This document shows positions 7,679 through 15,797 of a stretch of 48,784 nucleotides of DNA, one piece after another. A program made the position numbers and the translations under genes. The stretch covers positions 1-48,784 of the forward strand of contig NZ_JACJHR010000070.1 of NCBI RefSeq assembly GCF_014174495.1, in the 5' to 3' direction. Position 1 is the stretch's first letter; every line of letters begins with the position of its first letter. The notes beneath the pieces were generated by a model that was not told the origin of the DNA, made no database searches, and worked only from the letters and a program-made list of their open reading frames with translations. The DNA comes from Amycolatopsis echigonensis. Its GTDB lineage: Bacteria; Actinomycetota; Actinomycetes; Mycobacteriales; Pseudonocardiaceae.

Positions 7679-9142
7679 TTGGCGCTGCCGGACACGCCTG
7701 AGGAGTGGGTGCAGTTCCTGTCGGTGCGGCATGATGCCGAGCTGCCGGAGCTGGAGATGCTCAACCGCTACTACGAGGGCACGCAGCCGCTGGCGTACAT
7801 GCATCCGGAGATTTTCCGCGAGGTCGGCGAGCACATCCGGCCGGTGATCATCGGGTGGCCGCAGTTGGTGGTCGACGCGATCGAGGAACGGTTGGAGCCG
7901 GAGGGTTTCCGGCTGCCGGACGAGGACGGCGAAGACACCGACCTGTGGCGGGTGTGGCAGGCCAACGAGATGGACGAGCAGTCGCAGATGGGCCGCGTGG
8001 ACGCCCTGGTGATGAAGCGCTCGTACATCACGGTCGGCACGAACGAGGACGACGAGGACACGCCGCTGGTGACGGCGGAGTCGCCGCTGGAGATGTTCGC
8101 CTACGTCGATCCGCGCACCCGGAAGGTGCTGGCCGCGCTGCGGCGGGTGAACGAGGGCGGTACGTACGCGCACGAGCCGGAGCGGTCGGCGTCGCTGTAC
8201 CTGCCGAACTCGACGATCTGGTACGGGCGGGGCGACAACGGCTGGAAGGAAGACCAGCGGGACAACCACGGCCTCGGGATGCCGCCGGTCGTGGCGCTGG
8301 TCAACGGCGGCCGGCTGTCGGGCGCGCGCACGATCACCAGCCAGGCGCCGATCTCGCCGCGGTACGGGCGTTCGGAGCTGGCTCCGATCATCCCGATCTC
8401 GGACGCGGCGAACAAGATCGCGACGGACATGATGCTCGGCGCGGAGTCCGCGGCGCTGCCGGTGCGCGGGTTCTTCGGCGTGTCCCCGGAGGATCTCGAG
8501 GACGCGCAGGGAAACAAGCTGACCGCGATCCAGATGCTGGTGCGGAAGTTCCTCACGGTCCCGAACGGGGTCGACGACGGTGCGCGGGAGTTCGCATTCC
8601 CGGCGGCGAACCTGGCCGGGTTCCACGAATCGATCAACGCGCTCGCGCGGATCGCCTCGTCGCTGTCCGGCCTGCCGCCGGACTACTTCGGATTGACGAC
8701 GGACAACCCGCCGTCGGCGGAATCCCGGCTCGCCGCCGAGGTTCGGCTCATCAAGCGGTCCGAGCGGAAGCACACGCCGTTCGGCGGGAGCTACGAGCGC
8801 ACCGGGCGACTGATCAAGCGGTTCCAGACCGGCGAGTGGGACCCGCGGTACCGGATGCTGGAGACCCGGTGGCGGGACCCGTCGACCCCGACGCAGGCGC
8901 AGAGCGCGGACGCAGCGATCAAGAAGTACACCGCGCCGCCGGGGCAGAAACCGATCGTCACCCTGCGCCAGACGCGGGAAGATCTCCGCTACAGCGACGC
9001 GCAGATCCGGCGGATGGAACGCGAGGACGACGAGGCCGACCGCAAGGCGGCCGAGCTGGACCCGATCGGCGTGCTCGCCGACCGGATCCAGCCGCCGGTG
9101 ACGGACCCGGCTCCGGAGCCTGCCGGTGTCGTCGGCGCTTGA
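7679..9142 (+). CDS. phage portal protein (SPP1 gp6-like)
   Basis: About 487 residues. The start is set at TTG 7679, because the AAAGGGGG Shine-Dalgarno (7663-7670) is then correctly spaced and the product begins ALPDTPEEWVQFL as in homologues; the GTG at 7670 overlaps the Shine-Dalgarno itself. It shows portal-family segments: LNRYYEGTQPL, VVDAIEERL, GRSEL and a long C-terminal acidic/charged tail. It forms the dodecameric vertex through which DNA enters. The end overlaps the next gene by 17 bases. Confidence 0.93.
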   Translation: MALPDTPEEWVQFLSVRHDAELPELEMLNRYYEGTQPLAYMHPEIFREVGEHIRPVIIGWPQLVVDAIEERLEPEGFRLPDEDGEDTDLWRVWQANEMDEQSQMGRVDALVMKRSYITVGTNEDDEDTPLVTAESPLEMFAYVDPRTRKVLAALRRVNEGGTYAHEPERSASLYLPNSTIWYGRGDNGWKEDQRDNHGLGMPPVVALVNGGRLSGARTITSQAPISPRYGRSELAPIIPISDAANKIATDMMLGAESAALPVRGFFGVSPEDLEDAQGNKLTAIQMLVRKFLTVPNGVDDGAREFAFPAANLAGFHESINALARIASSLSGLPPDYFGLTTDNPPSAESRLAAEVRLIKRSERKHTPFGGSYERTGRLIKRFQTGEWDPRYRMLETRWRDPSTPTQAQSADAAIKKYTAPPGQKPIVTLRQTREDLRYSDAQIRRMEREDDEADRKAAELDPIGVLADRIQPPVTDPAPEPAGVVGA

Positions 9143-10166
9143 TCTGGCGCGGCGGCACTACGCGACGCGGCAGCGGATGGCGCGCTCGGCGGCCGCGGAG
9201 GGGCGGCGGCTGTGGCAAAAAGTCGACCCGGCCAACCTGAGCGGGTCGTGGGCACCGATGCTGGCGCGGTTGCTGGTGGTCGTGACCAGCGCGCAGCTGG
9301 CCGCGGCGCGGGCGGCGGACCGGTACGTGTCCGAGACGCTCGCCGCGCAGGGGCTCGATCCTGAGCCTGCCGGGGAAGTGGTGGCCGAGTCGCTGGCCGG
9401 GATCGCCTCCGACGGGCGGGATCTGGCTTCGCTGCTGCTGAACCCGGTCATCGCCACGAAGCGGGCGATCAGCACGCAGCTGCGGCAGTTCGACCGGATA
9501 TGGCTGGACCGGGCGCTCGCGACTGGGCAGGCGACGCTCGAGATGACGATGCGCACCCAGGTCGCCGACGCCGGCCGGGTCGCGGACGGGATCGCGGTCG
9601 CGGTAAGGCCGCGCACCGGCTATGTGCGGATGCTGGTCGGGGACTCGTGCCCGCGGTGCGTGATCCTCGCGGGCAGGTTCTACCGGTACAGCGCCGGTTT
9701 CGAGCGCCACCCGAACTGCGACTGCGTCCACATCCCGGCTGCCGAGGACACGGCTGACGACTTCACCACCGACCCGCGCAAGGCGTTCGAGGAAGGCCGG
9801 GTGCGGGGGTTGTCCCAAGCGGACACGCACGCGATCCAGGAAGGTGCCGACCTGTCCCAGGTCGTCAATGCCCACCGCGGCATGTACACCGCCGGTGGCC
9901 AGAAGCGGACCCGGGAGGGCATCACCCGGCGCGGCATCGCCGGCGCCCGGCTCATCACCGGCGACCCGACCGCGTTCGTCGCGCCGCGCGGCGACGCAGG
10001 AACACGGGTGGTGTCCACGCACACCCGGCAGACGAAAGCCGGGCCGCGAACGGTGCGGATCCGCGGCGCGCAAACCGCCCGGCTGATGCCGGAACAGATC
10101 TACCGCGACGCCTCGTCGCGGGACGAAGCCGTGCAGATGCTTCGCCTGCACGGCTACATCCTCTGA
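9126..10166 (+). CDS. minor head protein, MuF/VG15-like
   Basis: 346 residues, GTG start inside the portal gene. The N-terminal 200 residues are helical and Ala/Arg-rich. The C-terminal part has the Cys/His cluster of actinophage minor head proteins (GDSCPRCVILAGRFYRY, then HPNCDCVHIP), resembling a MuF C-terminal domain, followed by a basic tail that may bind DNA. In this gene order (portal, then MuF) the product is normally incorporated in the procapsid and helps head morphogenesis. No serine-protease triad was recognised, so a maturation-protease role is not supported. Confidence 0.85.
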   Translation: MSSALDLARRHYATRQRMARSAAAEGRRLWQKVDPANLSGSWAPMLARLLVVVTSAQLAAARAADRYVSETLAAQGLDPEPAGEVVAESLAGIASDGRDLASLLLNPVIATKRAISTQLRQFDRIWLDRALATGQATLEMTMRTQVADAGRVADGIAVAVRPRTGYVRMLVGDSCPRCVILAGRFYRYSAGFERHPNCDCVHIPAAEDTADDFTTDPRKAFEEGRVRGLSQADTHAIQEGADLSQVVNAHRGMYTAGGQKRTREGITRRGIAGARLITGDPTAFVAPRGDAGTRVVSTHTRQTKAGPRTVRIRGAQTARLMPEQIYRDASSRDEAVQMLRLHGYIL

Positions 10167-10177
10167 ACGGAGACGAG

Positions 10178-10390
10178 ATGCAGGCCGAGGACATCGCGAA
10201 CCGGTTCGACTTCCACGCGGCGACGACCGAAGAGAAGCGCAACGAGCACACCAGCGTCCGCCAGGCGTGCCGGCGTCTCACCGACGAGCTGAACGAGCGC
10301 GTCCCGGACGGCCGGGAGAAGTCGCTCGCGATCACGCACCTCGAAGAGGTCATGTTCTGGGCCAACGCGGCCATCGCGCGCACCCACTGA
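10178..10390 (+). CDS. Acb2-like cyclic oligonucleotide sponge (anti-CBASS)
   Basis: 70 residues, ATG preceded by ACGGAGACGAG. The opening RFDFHAATTEEKRNEH and the closing segment SREK-type (GREKSLAITHLEEVMFWANAAIAR) match what I know of the Acb2/Tad1 hairpin family (formerly DUF7681; Acb2 of Pseudomonas phages, Vs.4 of T4). Known members form hexamers that bind cyclic di- and trinucleotide alarm signals, so CBASS effectors stay inactive. The protein is about the minimal family length and all helical. Its place is unusual: between the minor head protein and the scaffold, with 11- and 70-base gaps, so it should be expressed with the capsid genes. Family membership is by motif recall; ligand and activity are inferred. 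Confidence 0.82.
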   Translation: MQAEDIANRFDFHAATTEEKRNEHTSVRQACRRLTDELNERVPDGREKSLAITHLEEVMFWANAAIARTH

Positions 10391-10460
10391 CTGCGCGCCT
10401 TACAGCTCCCGACCGCGCGATGCGGCCCGGGCAAACCCCTCTGCGATGGAGGAAACCCCT

Positions 10461-11186
10461 GTGAACACCGACCTTCCCGTCCACCCGCGCACCGGGCTCC
10501 GCGCCGTCGGCATCGTCGGCGGCCGTCCCGTGTGGCCGATCTTCGGTGCCGAGGACAACCCGCCGGCACCGCCCGCGGGCGACCCGCAGGCACAGGAACC
10601 GCCGAAGCCCGGCCCGCCTCCCGGGCAGCCGACCCCGGCCCCGACCCAGCCGCCGGCGGGCGATCCGCCGAAGGAACCGGGCGAGGACAGGCCGCTCGGG
10701 CCGAACGGCGAGAAAGCACTGCGGGCCGAACGCAAGCGCGCCGACGACATGGAAGCACGACTCAAGGCGCTCGAACCGCTGCAGAAACTCGCCGAGGCGC
10801 TCGGCGCGACCGGGGACCCGGGCGCGGGGAAGTCGGAGATCGAGCAGATCACCGAACGCCTCGCCAACCACGAGAAGCAGCTGGCCGAGGCCAACACCGC
10901 GCGGTGGCGCGCGGAGGTCGCGAACGCCGTCGGTTTCACCGCCGAGCAGGCCGCGCTGTTGCAGGGCAACAGCTTCGAGGAGCTGAAGGCGCACGCCGAG
11001 CAGCTCAAGACGCTGTTCCCGACGGCACCGGCCACGCCCGGCACGCCGCGGCCCGACCCGAGCCAGGGCGGGCAGGGCGGCACTCCGCCCGACCTCGACG
11101 CGCAGATCGCCGAGGCCACCAAAAAGGGCGACATCAAAGCGGTTCTGCGGCTGCAGAACCAGAAGCTCGCCAACGCGAAGCTGTAA
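10461..11186 (+). CDS. phage capsid scaffolding protein
   Basis: About 241 residues from GTG 10461, with GGAGGA (10449-10454) correctly spaced; the ATG at 10446 precedes that Shine-Dalgarno. The N-terminus is Pro-rich and disordered (about 25-80); residues about 95-150 form a charged coiled coil (ALRAERKRADDMEARLKALE), then an acidic/Gln-rich helix and a basic C-terminal helix ending QKLANAKL. This composition and the position immediately before the major capsid gene are typical of siphovirus scaffolds, which shape the procapsid and are then expelled. Confidence 0.85.
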   Translation: MNTDLPVHPRTGLRAVGIVGGRPVWPIFGAEDNPPAPPAGDPQAQEPPKPGPPPGQPTPAPTQPPAGDPPKEPGEDRPLGPNGEKALRAERKRADDMEARLKALEPLQKLAEALGATGDPGAGKSEIEQITERLANHEKQLAEANTARWRAEVANAVGFTAEQAALLQGNSFEELKAHAEQLKTLFPTAPATPGTPRPDPSQGGQGGTPPDLDAQIAEATKKGDIKAVLRLQNQKLANAKL

Positions 11187-11190
11187 CAGC

Positions 11191-11207
11191 GGGCGCTCCG
11201 TGCGCCC
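11191..11207 (+). promoter_or_regulatory. short hairpin in the leader of the major capsid gene
   Basis: GGGCGC-tccgt-GCGCCC (11191-11207) sits between the scaffold stop and the strong AGAAGGAGAAA ribosome-binding site of the capsid gene. It may stabilise a processed capsid mRNA or reduce read-through. The stem is only 6 bp, so significance is uncertain. Confidence 0.3.
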
Positions 11208-11231
11208 CAGACCTGAGAAGGAGAAACCCAG

Positions 11232-12425
11232 ATGTCTGGGATCACCGCACTGGGCACCAGCTACAACCTGCCGAACTACTCCGGCATCCTCTACGCGCTC
11301 ACCCCGGCCGACACGCCGTTCTTCTCCGCGATCGGCGGGCTGAGCGGCGGCGGCGGGCAGGCCGCGGACTACGAATTCGAGTGGGAGACCTACGACCTGC
11401 GCGACGCGGCACAGAACACCGTGCTGGAAGGCCAAGACGCGCCCGCCGAGCAGAACCGGGTCCGCGGGAACGCGACCAACATCCTGCAGATCCACCAGGA
11501 AACCGTGGGTGTCTCCTACACCAAGCAGGCCGCGAACCAGCGCAAGTCCGGGCTGAACAACGGCCAGTCCAACCCGGTCCTCAACGAGCTGGACTGGCAG
11601 ACCGAGCAGATGCTCAAGCAGATGGTGCGCGACATCAACTGGTCGTTCATCAACGGCGTCTACCAGAAGCCGTCGGACAACACGACCGCGCGCAAGACCC
11701 GCGGCCTGATGTCGGCGATCGCCAGCAACGTCACCGACGCGGCCGGCGGCGTCACCGCGACCGGCACGGCCGCCGCGTCGACGGACCTGATCACCCTGAC
11801 CACGCACGGCCTGGTCGCGGGCGACACGGTCACGTTCTCCAACGTCGGCACCGCCACCCCGCTGATCGCGGGCCAGGCGTACTACGTGCTCGCCAACGGC
11901 CTGACCGCGAACGACTTCAAGGTCTCGCGCACCAAGAACGGCGTCCCGGTGGACATCACCGCGAACGGCACCGTGGTCTGGTCGAAGGGCGTGGCGCTGA
12001 CCAAGACGATGGTCGACGACACGCTGCAGATGGCCTACGACAACGGCGGCCTGAGCGAGCAGGCCACCGCGACGCTGCTGTGCGGGTCCGCGCAGAAGCG
12101 GGCGATCACCAACGCCTACGTGACCGCCGGGAACTACGTCCGCAAGGAACTCGTCGGCAACGTCGGCGGCGTCACCGTCGACCGGATCGACACCGACTTC
12201 GGGACGCTGAACGTGATGCTGGACCGCGCGATGTCGCAGTCCTCGGTCGCGATCGTGTCGATGGAGCAGTGCTCCCCGGTGTACCTGGACATCCCGGGCA
12301 AGGGGCATTTCTTCCAGGAGCCGCTCGCGAAGACCGGCGCGAAGGACCGCAACCAGATCTACGGCGAGGTCGGGCTCAAGTACGGCAACGAGCGCGCCCA
12401 CGCCAAGATCCTCAACCTGAAGTGA
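11232..12425 (+). CDS. major capsid protein, SU10/DUF5309-type HK97 fold
   Basis: 397 residues with the strongest Shine-Dalgarno of the block (AAGGAGA). N-terminal segments typical of SU10-type capsid proteins are seen: GTSYNLPNYSGILYALTPADTPFF, the EFEWETYDLRDAA strand and the NILQIHQETVGVSYTKQA segment. After WSFINGVYQ and RGLMSAI, residues about 170-252 form a Thr/Val/Gly-rich beta domain inserted into the fold (surface domain); the HK97 P-domain resumes at LTKTMVDDTLQMAYDNGG and ends with KDRNQIYGEVGLKYGNE. It builds the icosahedral shell. No cleavable prodomain is obvious. Confidence 0.92.
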   Translation: MSGITALGTSYNLPNYSGILYALTPADTPFFSAIGGLSGGGGQAADYEFEWETYDLRDAAQNTVLEGQDAPAEQNRVRGNATNILQIHQETVGVSYTKQAANQRKSGLNNGQSNPVLNELDWQTEQMLKQMVRDINWSFINGVYQKPSDNTTARKTRGLMSAIASNVTDAAGGVTATGTAAASTDLITLTTHGLVAGDTVTFSNVGTATPLIAGQAYYVLANGLTANDFKVSRTKNGVPVDITANGTVVWSKGVALTKTMVDDTLQMAYDNGGLSEQATATLLCGSAQKRAITNAYVTAGNYVRKELVGNVGGVTVDRIDTDFGTLNVMLDRAMSQSSVAIVSMEQCSPVYLDIPGKGHFFQEPLAKTGAKDRNQIYGEVGLKYGNERAHAKILNLK

Positions 12426-12434
12426 GGTAGCGCC

Positions 12435-12818
12435 GTGGCGCATCGAGTGATCACGGGCCGCGTGTCCGTGGAAACCCAGGTGACCGAAGGCGGCGGTCGC
12501 GCCACGGTGGACTTCCACCGCGGCGCGACCCTCCCCGGCGACGTGCCCGACGAGCAGCTGCAGTGGCTGCTCCGGCTCGGCCACATCGAACCCGTCGACA
12601 ACGACGACAGCGACGACGGCGGCCCCGGCGAGGAACCCGACATCGAGGAGCACGAGCCGGCCGCCGAGGCGGACCGCGACGTCGACGGCGACGAGGTGGA
12701 CCTGTCCGCGATGGACAAGGACCAACTGCTCGCCTACGCCGAGGAACACGGCATCGCCGTCGACAAGCGCCTCGGGGTCGACAACCTCCGCGGCGCGATC
12801 ACCGTCGCCCAGGAATAG
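12435..12818 (+). CDS. small head-associated protein with C-terminal HeH/LEM-like motif
   Basis: 127 residues, GTG start 7 bases after the capsid stop. The N-terminal half contains a beta-type segment (HRVITGRVSVETQVTEGG, FHRGATLPGDVPDEQLQWLLRLGHIEP); a highly acidic linker follows (about 55-90); the C-terminal 35 residues (MDKDQLLAYAEEHGIAVDKRLG then LRGAITVAQ) are a helix-extended-loop-helix of the HeH/LEM or SAP type often found in proteins encoded just after phage capsid genes. The role could be a head decoration or a DNA/protein tether. Confidence 0.75.
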   Translation: MAHRVITGRVSVETQVTEGGGRATVDFHRGATLPGDVPDEQLQWLLRLGHIEPVDNDDSDDGGPGEEPDIEEHEPAAEADRDVDGDEVDLSAMDKDQLLAYAEEHGIAVDKRLGVDNLRGAITVAQE

Positions 12819-12836
12819 AAGGAGGCGCGGAGGTCC

Positions 12837-13409
12837 ATGACCACGCTCGCAACGGCCGCGGACCTCCGCGCTCTCCTCGACGAAGACGCGACCTCGCTGC
12901 CCGACGACAAAGCCACGCTGCTGCTGTCGCTCGCGACCGGTGCCGTGCAGGCCGCAGCCCGGCAAGACTTGGTCTTCGTCGCCGACGACACCGTGCAGCT
13001 GCTCGGCGACACCGACTGCTGGTTCACGCTGCCGCAACGGCCGGTCACCGCGGTCGGCACCGTGAAACTCGACGGCAACCCGGTCACCGACTGGAAACCG
13101 TTCGGGGCGCGGCTGTGGCGCCGCTGCGGATGGGCGATTTGCCCCGGCGAACCGTCGACCGTCGAGGTGACCTACTCGCACGGATACCAGGACACCGACC
13201 CGAAACTCGGCCTCGCCCGGTCGGCGGTGCTCGCGGTCGCGGCCCGGATGTTCGCGAACCCGGTCGGCGCGACCGGCATGTCCATCGACGACTTCTCCCA
13301 GCAGTTCAGCCAGTCCACGAACTCGGACCTGTCCGGGCTCGTGCCGGAGAACCTGGCGAAGTCGCTGCGCCGCGCCTACGGCGCCCGGGCCGGGTACGTG
13401 AAGCTCTGA
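12837..13409 (+). CDS. head-tail connector/adaptor (gp6-like)
   Basis: 190 residues, AAGGAGG ribosome-binding site. Helical N-terminus (ATAADLRALLDEDAT), an insertion of beta strands ending in FTLPQRPVTAVGTVKLDG and VEVTYSHGYQ, and a final helical pair (LARSAVLAVAARMF) match the HK97 gp6 / phage head-tail connector family, which stacks below the portal. The last base of its stop is the first base of the next ATG (TGATG). Confidence 0.85.
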   Translation: MTTLATAADLRALLDEDATSLPDDKATLLLSLATGAVQAAARQDLVFVADDTVQLLGDTDCWFTLPQRPVTAVGTVKLDGNPVTDWKPFGARLWRRCGWAICPGEPSTVEVTYSHGYQDTDPKLGLARSAVLAVAARMFANPVGATGMSIDDFSQQFSQSTNSDLSGLVPENLAKSLRRAYGARAGYVKL

Positions 13410-13810
13410 TGCGAGTGCAACGGCTCGTCAACGCCGGCCGCCGCCAGGCCGAGGCGCTGATGCTCGACACCTGCCGCATCCGGGCCGTCATCGGCGACGC
13501 CACCGACCCGGAGACCGGCGTCGTCACCCCCGCATACGGGGAACCGGTCTACACCGGGAAATGCAAGATCCAGAACCAGAAAGCGGTGTTTCCGTCCACT
13601 CCGGACGCGGGCGAGCACCAGTGGACCGTCGTCCCGATGGAACTGCACCTGCCCGTCGCCGGCACCGCTGCGGTCGGGTCGGGGCTGGTCGCGGAGATCA
13701 CTGCGTCCGTCGATCCCGCGAACGTCGGCAGGCTCTTCCGGATCCGTTCCGGCGACCGGAAAACACTGCAGACCGCGCTGCGGTGCCAGGTGGAGGAAAT
13801 CACCGGCTGA
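13409..13810 (+). CDS. head closure-type protein (DUF6093-like)
   Basis: 133 residues with ATG overlapping the preceding stop. The pattern RRQAEALMLDTCRIR, TGKCKIQ and the closing FRIRSGDRKTLQTALRCQVEEI is that of the actinophage DUF6093 family. In this position it should act as the stopper/head-completion protein that seals the filled head before tail joining. Confidence 0.8.
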   Translation: MRVQRLVNAGRRQAEALMLDTCRIRAVIGDATDPETGVVTPAYGEPVYTGKCKIQNQKAVFPSTPDAGEHQWTVVPMELHLPVAGTAAVGSGLVAEITASVDPANVGRLFRIRSGDRKTLQTALRCQVEEITG

Positions 13811-13827
13811 CCCTCAGGAGGTGCCTC

Positions 13828-14199
13828 GTGGCGGACGTGGACATGAGTCAGGTCGACCGGCTGGCGCGGGACCTCGAGGCGGTGCCCGCCGAGACGCTGC
13901 CGAAGTTCAAGAAGGTCGTCGAAAAAGGCGCGGTGAATATCAAGCAAGGGATGCGCGCTGACGCGACCGGGCACCGGACCTACCCGTACTTCTTCCGGTC
14001 GATCAACTACGACATCAAAGATCAGGGTCTCGGCGCGGAGATCGGGCCGGACAAGGACATGATCCAGGGCGACCTGGGGAACCTGCTCTACTTTGGCCGG
14101 TCGAAAACCGCGCCTGTGCTCGACATCAACGGGCCGCTGCACAAGGAAACCCCGCGGTTCGAGGGCGCGATTGGCGACGTCGCCGAGGACATCCTGTGA
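13828..14199 (+). CDS. HK97 gp10-like tail completion protein
   Basis: 123 residues, GTG start with TCAGGAGGTG 6 bases upstream. The start DMSQVDRLARDLEAVP, the KVVEKGAVNIKQGMR helix and the NLLYFGRSKTAPVLDINGPL segment are typical of the HK97 gp10/minor head-tail family. It works at the head-tail interface. Its stop overlaps the next GTG. Confidence 0.82.
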   Translation: MADVDMSQVDRLARDLEAVPAETLPKFKKVVEKGAVNIKQGMRADATGHRTYPYFFRSINYDIKDQGLGAEIGPDKDMIQGDLGNLLYFGRSKTAPVLDINGPLHKETPRFEGAIGDVAEDIL

Positions 14200-14615
14200 C
14201 CGGCCCGGTCGCGGCGCACCACGCCGCGATCCTTGGCCTCCTGCAGGGCGGTTCGCCGTCGTTCACCGTCTACGACGGCCAAGTCCCCGACCAGCCCGCG
14301 TTCCCGTACGCGGTGCTGTACATGGACACCGGGATCGACGACGAAACCAAACTGAGCCGGATCCCGGACAAGGCGGTGTTCCGGTTCCAGGTCACCTCCG
14401 TGGGGCTCACTGCGGCGTCCGCGCTCGTCGTCGTCGACCAAACCCGGGCCCGCGTGCTCGGCGTCCGCGCGGCCGTGGCGCAGCGCGCGCTCAACCCGAT
14501 CCGGAAAGAAACCAGCCTCCCGGTGCGCGAAGACCGGGACGTCACCGACACCGCGACCAAACGCCACCCGATGTTCGCGGTCGACACCTACGTATTCGAG
14601 TCCTGGAAGGACTGA
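14196..14615 (+). CDS. tail terminator protein
   Basis: 139 residues, GTG overlapping the preceding stop (GTGA). The alternation of an N-terminal helix (AAHHAAILGLLQG), strands YAVLYMD and FRFQVTSVG, helix TRARVLGVRAAVAQ and final strand FAVDTYVFESW is that of DUF3168/gpU-like tail terminators, which cap the growing tail tube. Order and length both fit. Confidence 0.78.
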   Translation: MTGPVAAHHAAILGLLQGGSPSFTVYDGQVPDQPAFPYAVLYMDTGIDDETKLSRIPDKAVFRFQVTSVGLTAASALVVVDQTRARVLGVRAAVAQRALNPIRKETSLPVREDRDVTDTATKRHPMFAVDTYVFESWKD

Positions 14616-14617
14616 TC

Positions 14618-14947
14618 ATGGCAACCATCGTGCAGGTACAGGCGAAGCTCGCCGGGGCCGTGCTCACCTCGACGGCTGCGACCGCGGGCCCGGACAAGGT
14701 CCAGCCCGGCGACGGCGGCGGCAAGGTCTACGTGCTCGTGCAGAACGGCGGCGCGTCCGCGATCACCGTGTCCGTCGCGGACCCGGGCAAAACCAAGTAC
14801 CAGCAGCAGAACCCGGCTGTCCCGTCCGTGTCGGTCCCGGCCGCGGTGCTCGGCCCGATCGAGCCCGACCTCAAGCAGAGCGACGGGTTCGTCAACCTCA
14901 CCGCGTCCGCGACGACGTCGGTGTCCTTCTACGCATTCCGGGGCTGA
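14618..14947 (+). CDS. small beta-rich virion protein, putative decoration/tail-associated
   Basis: 109 residues with ATG two bases after the previous stop. It is Val/Thr/Ala/Gly-rich with repeated strand patterns (VYVLVQNGGASAITVSVADP, then VNLTASATTSVSFYAF), as in an immunoglobulin-like or jelly-roll sandwich. No enzyme motif. In actinophages small beta-sandwich proteins between connector and tail-tube genes are often virion decorations; this is inference. Confidence 0.6.
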   Translation: MATIVQVQAKLAGAVLTSTAATAGPDKVQPGDGGGKVYVLVQNGGASAITVSVADPGKTKYQQQNPAVPSVSVPAAVLGPIEPDLKQSDGFVNLTASATTSVSFYAFRG

Positions 14948-14952
14948 TCGAC

Positions 14953-15222
14953 ATGAGCGAACTCGTCCGCGCCAAGCACGAAACCACCGGCCACGTCGCC
15001 GCGCTGCCCGCCGGCGCGCTCGAACTCGGCATGTGCCCCGGCTGGGTCCAGGTCGACGGCCCGGTGCCGTCCGGCCCGAAGGTCGCGCTCGACCTCGACC
15101 CGGCGATCAGGGCAGCGGTGGAGCAGCGGGCCGCCGAGCTGGCCGCCGTGAACGCCGACGGTGAAACACCGCCGGGCAGCAGCAAGTCCGCCGACACCAA
15201 GTCGGCCGAGAAGAAGGAGTAA
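14953..15222 (+). CDS. small phage hypothetical with lysine-rich tail
   Basis: 89 residues. The first 35 residues look like a small beta-rich module (ELVRAKHETTGHVAALPAGALEL, GWVQVDGPVP), comparable to short head-tail proteins of actinophages; the remainder is a helix and a hydrophilic Ser/Lys/Glu-rich tail (SSKSADTKSAEKKE). It starts 5 bases after the preceding gene and ends 6 before the tail tube gene. Function not recognised. Confidence 0.6.
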   Translation: MSELVRAKHETTGHVAALPAGALELGMCPGWVQVDGPVPSGPKVALDLDPAIRAAVEQRAAELAAVNADGETPPGSSKSADTKSAEKKE

Positions 15223-15228
15223 CCCGTC

Positions 15229-15708
15229 ATGGCCGACATGCTGAGCGACGGCAACAACAAAGTCACCTTCGTTCCCGTGCTCGCGAACATCGCCGCGCCG
15301 ACCGTGGCCGAGCTGACCGGCGGCACGTCGCTGGAATGCTTGATCATGGCCGATGGCCTCGACATCAGCACCGACGAGGCGGCGATCACCGCGTCGAAGC
15401 TGTGCGACACCATCGACGCCGAGCAGCCGGGCCGCGCGAAAACCACGATCAAGCTGACGTGCGTCCGCAAGGACGTCCCGGCCGAGGACATCGCCTGGAC
15501 GCTGCTTCAGCGCGGGCTCACCGGCTACCTCGCGGTGCGCCGCGGAATCCCGGTCGCGACCGGCTACGCCACCGGGCAGAAGGTCGAGGTGTACCCGGTG
15601 AAGGCCGGCGTGCGGCGGCCGGTGAAGCCGGAAGCGAACGGCGTCGAGAAGTTCGAGAGCCAGCTGTACAACACGGCTGCGTCGAACCTCGACGCAGCCG
15701 TCGCCTGA
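15229..15708 (+). CDS. major tail (tube) protein
   Basis: 159 residues, AAGGAG ribosome-binding site. The strand-rich pattern, the ISTDEAAITASKLCDT segment and the C-terminal VEVYPVKAGVRRPVKPEANGV are those of actinophage siphovirus tail tube proteins. It would polymerise around the tape measure. A strong terminator-like hairpin follows directly, which fits a highly expressed structural gene. Confidence 0.85.
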   Translation: MADMLSDGNNKVTFVPVLANIAAPTVAELTGGTSLECLIMADGLDISTDEAAITASKLCDTIDAEQPGRAKTTIKLTCVRKDVPAEDIAWTLLQRGLTGYLAVRRGIPVATGYATGQKVEVYPVKAGVRRPVKPEANGVEKFESQLYNTAASNLDAAVA

Positions 15709-15712
15709 GACC

Positions 15713-15748
15713 CCGGGCCGCCCGGTCCTCGACTCCCGGGCGGCCCGG
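15713..15748 (+). terminator. perfect 13-bp stem-loop after the tail tube gene
   Basis: CCGGGCCGCCCGG (15713-15725), 10-base loop, CCGGGCGGCCCGG (15736-15748), then CCTATTCCTTCCC. It lies 5 bases after the tail tube stop and should partly terminate or protect the upstream mRNA, so that head and tube proteins are made in excess over the tail assembly genes. Confidence 0.75.
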
Positions 15749-15797
15749 CCTATTCCTTCCCGAGTCGAGAAAGCCCTTTTGAGTCGAGGAGACCACT

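Noticed and set aside
4759..7764. 1001-residue minus-strand open frame opposite HNH and terminase
   Set aside because: Arg/Pro/His-rich mirror of real plus-strand terminase genes; no domain and no ribosome-binding site.
9126..10166. Capsid maturation protease function for the MuF-like protein
   Set aside because: No Ser-His-Asp protease pattern was found; the Cys/His cluster fits a MuF-type head protein.
10350..13181. 943-residue minus-strand open frame opposite scaffold and capsid genes
   Set aside because: Shadow of the plus-strand head genes in high-GC sequence, repetitive Val/Gly/Arg composition.
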